This document shows, piece by piece, positions 5,754 to 8,757 of a stretch of DNA of 8,757 nt (position 1 is the first letter of the stretch; every line of letters starts with the position of its first letter). The notes under the pieces were generated by a model. It did not search any database, was not told where the DNA came from, and saw only the letters and a list, made by a program, of their open reading frames with translations. Origin of the DNA: Rhodocyclaceae bacterium. GTDB lineage: Bacteria; Pseudomonadota; Gammaproteobacteria; Burkholderiales; Rhodocyclaceae. The position numbers were made by a program, and so were the translations under genes. The stretch spans positions 1 to 8,757 of the forward strand of contig JAEUNN010000490.1 of NCBI GenBank assembly GCA_016791085.1, read 5' to 3'.

Positions 5754-7664
5754 TCAGGCCCTTTCGGCAACTTCCTGCCGAACACGTTCGACGAAAGAAT
5801 CGAGACTCATGGGTCCCAAATCCTTACCGCCACGGGCACGCACGGCTACCTGTTGCGCTGCCATTTCCTTGTCGCCCACGACCAGGTAGTAAGGCAGCTT
5901 CTGCAAACTATGTTCGCGGATTTTATAGCCTATCTTCTCGTTGCGCAAATCCGCCACCGCGCGCAGGCCGGCGCCGCGTAGCCGGCGTGCCACATCGGCG
6001 GCATACGGGCCGGCGTGATCGGTGATGGACAGCACCACGGCCTGCACCGGCGCCAGCCAGGGCGGCATGGCCCCGGCGTGATGCTCGATCAGGATGCCGA
6101 TGAAGCGCTCCATGGATCCCACGATGGCGCGGTGCAACATGACCGGTACGCGGCGCGAATTGTCCTCGGCCACGTATTCGGCGCCCAGACGTTCCGGCAT
6201 GAAAAAATCGACCTGTATCGTGCCGCACTGCCAGACGCGCTCGAGCGAATCTTTCAGCGAAAACTCGATTTTGGGTCCATAGAACGCGCCTTCGCCAGGC
6301 AATTCCTCAAAGGGCACGGCTTTCGCGTGCAAGGCGTCGGCCAGCGCGCGCTCGGCCTTGTCCCAGATTTCGTCCGTGCCTATGCGCTTGGCCGGCCGCG
6401 TGGACAGTTTGTACAGGATGTCCGTGAAGCCGAAATCGGCATATACCTTGTGCAGCACGTCGATGAAATCCGACACTTCGCTGCCGATCTGGTCTTCGGT
6501 GCAGAAAATATGCCCGTCGTCCTGCGTGAAGCCACGCACGCGCATGATGCCGTGCAGCGCGCCCGAAGGTTCATTGCGATGGCAGGCGCCGAATTCGCCG
6601 AAGCGCAGCGGCAGGTCGCGGTAGCTGTGCAGGTCGGAATTGAAAATCTGCACGTGGCCGGGACAGTTCATGGGCTTGATCGCGTAGTCGCGATTTTCCG
6701 CAGCCGTCGTGAACATGTTGTCCTTGTAATTTTCCCAGTGGCCGGTTTTTTCCCACAGCGCGCGGTCCAGAATTTGCGGGCAGCGCACTTCCAGATAGCC
6801 GTGGTCCTGATAAATGCGGCGCATGTATTGCTCGACCTGCTGCCACAGTTGCCAGCCCTTGGGGTGCCAGAACACCAGGCCGGGCGCCTCGTCCTGCAGG
6901 TGGAACAGGTCGAGCGCGCGCCCGAGCTTGCGGTGGTCGCGCTTTTCGGCCTCTTCGAGGCGGTGCAGGTAGGCGTCCTGCTCGTCCTTTTTCGCCCAGG
7001 CGGTGCCGTATATGCGCTGCAATTGTTCATTGCGCGAATCGCCGCGCCAGTAGGCGCCGGCCACTTTCATGAGCTTGAAAACCTTGAGCCGCCCGGTAGA
7101 GGGTACGTGCGGGCCACGGCAAAGATCGATGAAATCGCCCTCGCGGTACAGCGACACGTCTTCGCCGGCCGGAATCGACGCGATGATTTCGGCCTTGTAG
7201 TGTTCGCCTATGGAGCGGAAAAATTCCACGGCGCGGTCGCGCGGCCACACTTCGCGCGACACCGGGAGGTCGCGTTTGGACAGTTCCTGCATGCGCGCTT
7301 CTATGGCCGCGAGGTCCTCGGGCGTGAACGGGCGCTTGTAGGAAAAGTCGTAATAAAACCCGTGCTCGATGACCGGGCCTATGGTGACCTGGGCGTCGGG
7401 GAACAGTTCTTTGACCGCGTAAGCCAGCAAGTGGGCGGTGGAATGGCGGATCAGGTCGAGGCCTTCCGCGTCGCGCTCGGTCACGATGGCAACCCTGGCA
7501 TCGGCTTCGACGCGATGCGACAGATCCACCAGGCGCCCATCCACCTTGCCCGCCAGCGCGGCTTTGGCCAGCCCGGCGCCGATGGACGCGGCAATTTCGC
7601 CCACACTGACCGGCGCGGGATATTCGCGCACGGAATTGTCCGGCAGGGTGATGGCAACGCTCAC
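5754..7664 (-). CDS. thrS: Threonine--tRNA ligase
   Basis: This class II synthetase charges tRNA-Thr and edits Ser-tRNA-Thr. The 636-aa protein (E. coli 642) has a TGS domain (about 1-62), the editing domain with HSTAHLL (H74, H78) and LCRGPHV (C182, H186), the catalytic core with the zinc ligands C334, H385 and H511, motif 2 around R363 (FGACHRNEPSGAL), motif 3 with R520 (HRAIVGSMERF), and an anticodon-binding domain from about 537. All key residues are present. The GTG at 7664 gives the conserved MSVAITLPD and has GGAGG 5 bases upstream. The open frame continues 15 codons to another GTG, but those codons lie inside a terminator hairpin. That hairpin is immediately upstream and is preceded by a Thr-rich leader ORF, which suggests attenuation. 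It is the first large gene of the thrS-infC-rpmI-rplT unit. Confidence 0.97.
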   Translation of the reverse strand: MSVAITLPDNSVREYPAPVSVGEIAASIGAGLAKAALAGKVDGRLVDLSHRVEADARVAIVTERDAEGLDLIRHSTAHLLAYAVKELFPDAQVTIGPVIEHGFYYDFSYKRPFTPEDLAAIEARMQELSKRDLPVSREVWPRDRAVEFFRSIGEHYKAEIIASIPAGEDVSLYREGDFIDLCRGPHVPSTGRLKVFKLMKVAGAYWRGDSRNEQLQRIYGTAWAKKDEQDAYLHRLEEAEKRDHRKLGRALDLFHLQDEAPGLVFWHPKGWQLWQQVEQYMRRIYQDHGYLEVRCPQILDRALWEKTGHWENYKDNMFTTAAENRDYAIKPMNCPGHVQIFNSDLHSYRDLPLRFGEFGACHRNEPSGALHGIMRVRGFTQDDGHIFCTEDQIGSEVSDFIDVLHKVYADFGFTDILYKLSTRPAKRIGTDEIWDKAERALADALHAKAVPFEELPGEGAFYGPKIEFSLKDSLERVWQCGTIQVDFFMPERLGAEYVAEDNSRRVPVMLHRAIVGSMERFIGILIEHHAGAMPPWLAPVQAVVLSITDHAGPYAADVARRLRGAGLRAVADLRNEKIGYKIREHSLQKLPYYLVVGDKEMAAQQVAVRARGGKDLGPMSLDSFVERVRQEVAERA

Positions 7665-7682
7665 TGGAGCCTCCGCGCAAGC

Positions 7683-7714
7683 AAAAAAAAAGTGCGGTTC
7701 GAGCCGCACTTTTT
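7683..7714 (-). terminator. Intrinsic terminator / attenuator in the thrS leader
   Basis: On the minus strand A5-GTGCGG-CTCGAA-CCGCAC-T9 forms a 6-bp GC-rich stem, extended by up to five A-U pairs, with a 6-base loop and a nine-T tract. The U-tract ends 8 bases before the GGAGG of thrS, leaving no room for a separate promoter between terminator and gene. Every thrS transcript that starts upstream must therefore read through it. It could merely end the tRNA-Val transcript, but the Thr-rich ORF before it and a competing pairing (7699-7705 with 7728-7734) favour a regulated attenuator. Confidence 0.9.
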
Positions 7715-7734
7715 ACATTGAAACTTGGGCCCGA
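7699..7734 (-). promoter_or_regulatory. Candidate antiterminator hairpin of thrS
   Basis: TCGGGCC (minus strand, 7728-7734) can pair with GGCTCGA (7699-7705) over 7 bp with one G-U. The second element includes the two top G of the terminator 5' arm and most of its loop, so the two folds exclude each other at those bases. The first element starts one base after the leader stop codon, where a terminating ribosome would mask it. The overlap with the terminator stem is only two pairs, so this is a candidate and energies need computing. Confidence 0.35.
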
Positions 7735-7735
7735 T

Positions 7736-7819
7736 CTAGTCTGTGCCTGGCGTCGTGACGGTTGCACGCGCACGCACCGCCGTGCACGTTGCAACGCCCG
7801 AAAGCCTGACCGCCGACAT
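7736..7819 (-). CDS. Thr-rich leader peptide upstream of thrS
   Basis: This is a 27-codon ORF between tRNA-Val and the thrS terminator. It starts with ATG and has AGGA (7828-7831) 8 bases upstream. Six of its 27 residues are Thr, at positions 11, 13, 20, 22, 23 and 26, with the run A-T-V-T-T-P-G-T-D before the TAG stop. The stop lies about 21 bases before the terminator hairpin. In known amino-acid attenuators (thr, his, leu, phe operons) a ribosome that stalls at codons for the scarce amino acid prevents terminator formation. Here stalling at Thr codons 20-23 would leave the candidate antiterminator strand free, and reaching the stop would cover it. The peptide has no other evident function. 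High GC favours ACG codons by chance, so conservation in relatives is needed for proof. Confidence 0.62.
   Translation of the reverse strand: MSAVRLSGVATCTAVRARATVTTPGTD
7761..7795 (-). repeat. Long imperfect inverted repeat inside the leader ORF
   Basis: On the minus strand GTTGCA-A-CGTGCAC and GTGCGCG-TGCAAC form a 13-bp stem (one G-U, one bulged A) with an 8-base loop, GGCGGTGC. It spans roughly leader codons 9-20 and would be melted by the translating ribosome. No U-tract follows. It may act as the pause or protector hairpin of an attenuator; this role is inferred. Confidence 0.5.
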
Positions 7820-7839
7820 AGGGTGAGTCCTGGCAAATT

Positions 7840-7916
<77 letters not shown>

Positions 7917-7928
7917 GAAGAGAAAAGA

Positions 7929-7956
7929 AGTATAGCCTATTTTTCGCCGCCGGCAA
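7929..7956 (-). promoter_or_regulatory. Sigma-70-type promoter of tRNA-Val (and thrS leader)
   Basis: On the minus strand TTGCCG (7951-7956) and TATACT (7929-7934) are separated by 16 bases, resembling the TTGACA/TATAAT consensus. The -10 box ends 13 bases before the tRNA 5' end. The sequence GCTATACTTCT is identical to that before tRNA-Pro. It is the only clear promoter found upstream of thrS in this window. Confidence 0.7.
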
Positions 7957-7960
7957 GTGG

Positions 7961-7981
7961 AAAAATGCCGCGGGCCGGCAT
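7961..7981 (-). terminator. Probable weak intrinsic terminator upstream of the tRNA-Val promoter
   Basis: On the minus strand ATGCCG-GCCCG-CGGCAT forms a 6-bp stem with a 5-base loop, followed by four T. It lies 4 bases upstream of the tRNA-Val -35 box, so it would insulate the tRNA-thrS unit from transcripts of the gene at 8396-8757. The U-tract is short, so efficiency is uncertain. Confidence 0.45.
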
Positions 7982-8041
7982 GCAGCGTCCAGGCGCCAGT
8001 TTGCGCGCGGGCCGCGCCATACGCTGGAGAACTTCAGGCCG

Positions 8042-8064
8042 CTATCCACAAATGCTGTGGATAA
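8042..8064. promoter_or_regulatory. Pair of inverted DnaA-box-like 9-mers
   Basis: CTATCCACA (plus strand, 8042-8050) and TGTGGATAA (8056-8064, which is TTATCCACA on the minus strand) face each other across the 5-base spacer AATGC. The second is a perfect match to the E. coli DnaA box consensus TTATCCACA; the first differs at one base. The 8-bp arms TATCCACA/TGTGGATA also make a palindrome. Two such sites side by side could bind DnaA as a regulator. There is no sign of a replication origin: no further boxes, no dnaA/dnaN/gidA neighbours and little AT-rich sequence. Confidence 0.55.
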
Positions 8065-8099
8065 GTCCGGGGACAAGCGTCGGGAAATGGGGCTAAACC

Positions 8100-8105
8100 T
8101 ATAAT
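8100..8105 (+). promoter_or_regulatory. Candidate -10 box on the plus strand
   Basis: A perfect TATAAT lies 36 bases after the DnaA-box pair, in the only locally AT-rich patch of this intergenic region. No acceptable -35 hexamer is visible at 16-18 bases (GTCGGG-like sequence only). If used, it would start an RNA near 8112 that reads away from tRNA-Val and antisense to the partial gene at 8396-8757. A tiny ORF of 18 codons starts at 8126 without a Shine-Dalgarno. Confidence 0.28.
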
Positions 8106-8395
8106 TTTGCGCAGATTTCACCGTTATGCTCGAAAAAGAGGCAGAAAAATGGGCTTGTTCGAAGCATCCAGCGCGCCCGTAATGTGCTAGCCCAAACGGT
8201 AGTGCGCGGCATGGCGGGCGCAGCGCCGGACGCCCCGTCGGCGCGCAGCGATTGGAGAGCGGACGGCTCGGGCCGGCAGCAAGCCAGTCCCGGCGCGCTG
8301 GCGCAGCCCCGGTATGGACGGTGAGCGGATCGCGCGCGACCGCCTGGCCCCCAGGCGGCCGCCAAATTGCGGGCCGAGCCCGGAGCGCGCGAAGT

Positions 8396-8757
8396 TTACC
8401 TGCAGTCCGTCTGCAGCGCAGCAGCCCCGGCCGCGTCCGGGCTGATCGCCAGCTTGCGCATACTGCACACCGCGCCCGCGCCGGCACCGAAATCCGCTTT
8501 CAGGGCCGCCACCGGCCCCGCCGCATCGGGCGCACGCAGCGTGATATGCCCGCCCGGAGCGCCGGTCAAAACCAGATTGCCCCCGCCCAGCGATATCGAT
8601 CCCGAAACGCCGGACACCGGCGTGCCGGAACCGGCGCCGGCGAGGTTGCTACCCGTCGCGTCCGACGTAACCAGGGTCACGGCGTAGTTCTCCGCTTCCG
8701 TGAATACAACGAATTCCACGGGGGGCAGTTCTTGCAACGAAATTATCGCTCCGCCCG
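8396..8757 (-). CDS. C-terminal part of an unrecognised protein (possible pilin-like), 5' end outside the window
   Basis: The frame is open from the window edge (about 120 codons) to TAA at 8396-8398. The visible protein starts G-G-A-I-I-S-L-Q-E-L-P and continues with a VEFVVFTEAENYAVTLVT strand-like stretch, a Gly/Ser/Ala-rich middle (GSGTPVSGVSGSISLGGG, then LVLTGAPGGHITLRAP), and a C-terminal segment with two cysteines 22 residues apart, the last one next to the final residue (CSMRKLAI to DCR). Third codon positions are GC-rich, as in real genes of this window. Small residues, beta-strand-like pattern and a terminal Cys pair resemble the C-terminal half of type IV pilins or pseudopilins, but no family signature is visible and the N-terminus that would decide it is missing. 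TTG at 8737 could be read as a start, but the frame continues upstream without a stop. Confidence 0.55.
   Translation of the reverse strand, partial: GGAIISLQELPPVEFVVFTEAENYAVTLVTSDATGSNLAGAGSGTPVSGVSGSISLGGGNLVLTGAPGGHITLRAPDAAGPVAALKADFGAGAGAVCSMRKLAISPDAAGAAALQTDCR

Larger units (their letters stand above)
7957..8395. other. Intergenic region without a convincing gene
   Basis: These roughly 440 bases hold no ORF I would call on either strand. Visible are the weak terminator at 7961-7981, an imperfect stem CAGCGT/ACGCTG with inner GGCGC/GCGCC (7983-8026), inverted DnaA-box-like 9-mers (8042-8064), a TATAAT on the plus strand (8100-8105), and an imperfect stem ATGCTCGAA/TTCGAAGCAT (8126-8167). 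A GC-rich tract 8180-8395 has further hairpins: GCGCC-G-GACG/CGTC-GGCGC at 8223-8244, the 8-bp CCGCCTGG/CCAGGCGG at 8340-8358, and CGGGC/GCCCG at 8370-8382. The last two lie just after the stop of the minus-strand gene and may shape its mRNA 3' end. None has a U-tract. Confidence 0.6.

Noticed and set aside
7665..7709. N-terminal extension of ThrRS by 15 codons to an upstream GTG
   Set aside because: The extra codons lie in the terminator hairpin and its U-tract (Phe-Phe-Phe); the GTG at 7664 gives the conserved N-terminus and has GGAGG.
6015..7721. Long plus-strand open frame (568 codons) opposite thrS
   Set aside because: It is antisense to a gene with all ThrRS catalytic residues. GC-rich codon bias commonly opens the complementary frame, and the protein shows no known motif.
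7683..7839. T-box riboswitch upstream of thrS
   Set aside because: There is no T-box core (AGGGUGGNACCGCG) and no specifier-loop architecture; the leader ORF explains the terminator better.
8042..8130. Replication origin
   Set aside because: There are only two DnaA boxes, no AT-rich unwinding region of useful length, and no origin-linked genes.

Overview
The window is a chromosomal housekeeping segment, almost certainly from a betaproteobacterium with a GC-rich genome. Every recognisable gene lies on the minus strand, so the biological order runs from high to low coordinates: [partial unknown CDS] - tRNA-Val(GAC) - Thr-rich leader ORF / terminator - thrS - infC - rpmI - rplT - terminator - pheS - pheT - ihfA - merR-type regulator - tRNA-Pro(GGG). 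The core thrS-infC-rpmI-rplT-pheST-ihfA order is the classic proteobacterial translation-factor cluster. A small MerR-type gene after ihfA and a tRNA-Pro after that is an arrangement I associate with Betaproteobacteria; this is recalled knowledge, not a search result.

Region 8757-7957 holds the 3' end of an unrecognised gene (possible pilin-like C-terminus) that enters from the right edge. It is followed by about 440 bases without a convincing gene. That stretch contains a pair of inverted DnaA-box-like 9-mers, several GC-rich hairpins, a TATAAT on the plus strand and a probable terminator just before the tRNA-Val promoter.

Region 7956-7665 is the most interesting part. A tRNA-Val with a clear promoter is followed, 20 bases after its CCA, by a 27-codon ORF with a good Shine-Dalgarno and six Thr codons. 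A strong intrinsic terminator follows, and its U-tract ends only 8 bases before the thrS Shine-Dalgarno. A 7-bp pairing that would compete with the terminator starts right after the leader stop codon. A ribosome at the stop would cover it, while a ribosome stalled at the Thr codons around 20-23 would leave it open. This is the geometry of ribosome-mediated attenuation, here in front of threonyl-tRNA synthetase. The best known thrS control, in E. coli, is instead translational autoregulation by the enzyme.

Region 7664-4453 carries thrS (GTG start), infC (no ATG, GTG or TTG at the conserved N-terminus; an AUA start is inferred, the counterpart of the AUU start of E. coli infC), a structured infC-rpmI gap suited to L20 autoregulation, rpmI and rplT. 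A strong terminator with a GCGA tetraloop separates rplT from pheST. Region 4344-57 carries pheS (with a Cys4 insert absent from E. coli PheS), pheT, ihfA, the MerR-type regulator and tRNA-Pro with its own extended -10 promoter.

Together the genes supply translation initiation (IF3), two 50S proteins, charging of Thr and Phe tRNAs, two tRNAs and one subunit of the nucleoid protein IHF. Signs of nested control are seen at thrS, infC, rpmI and pheS.
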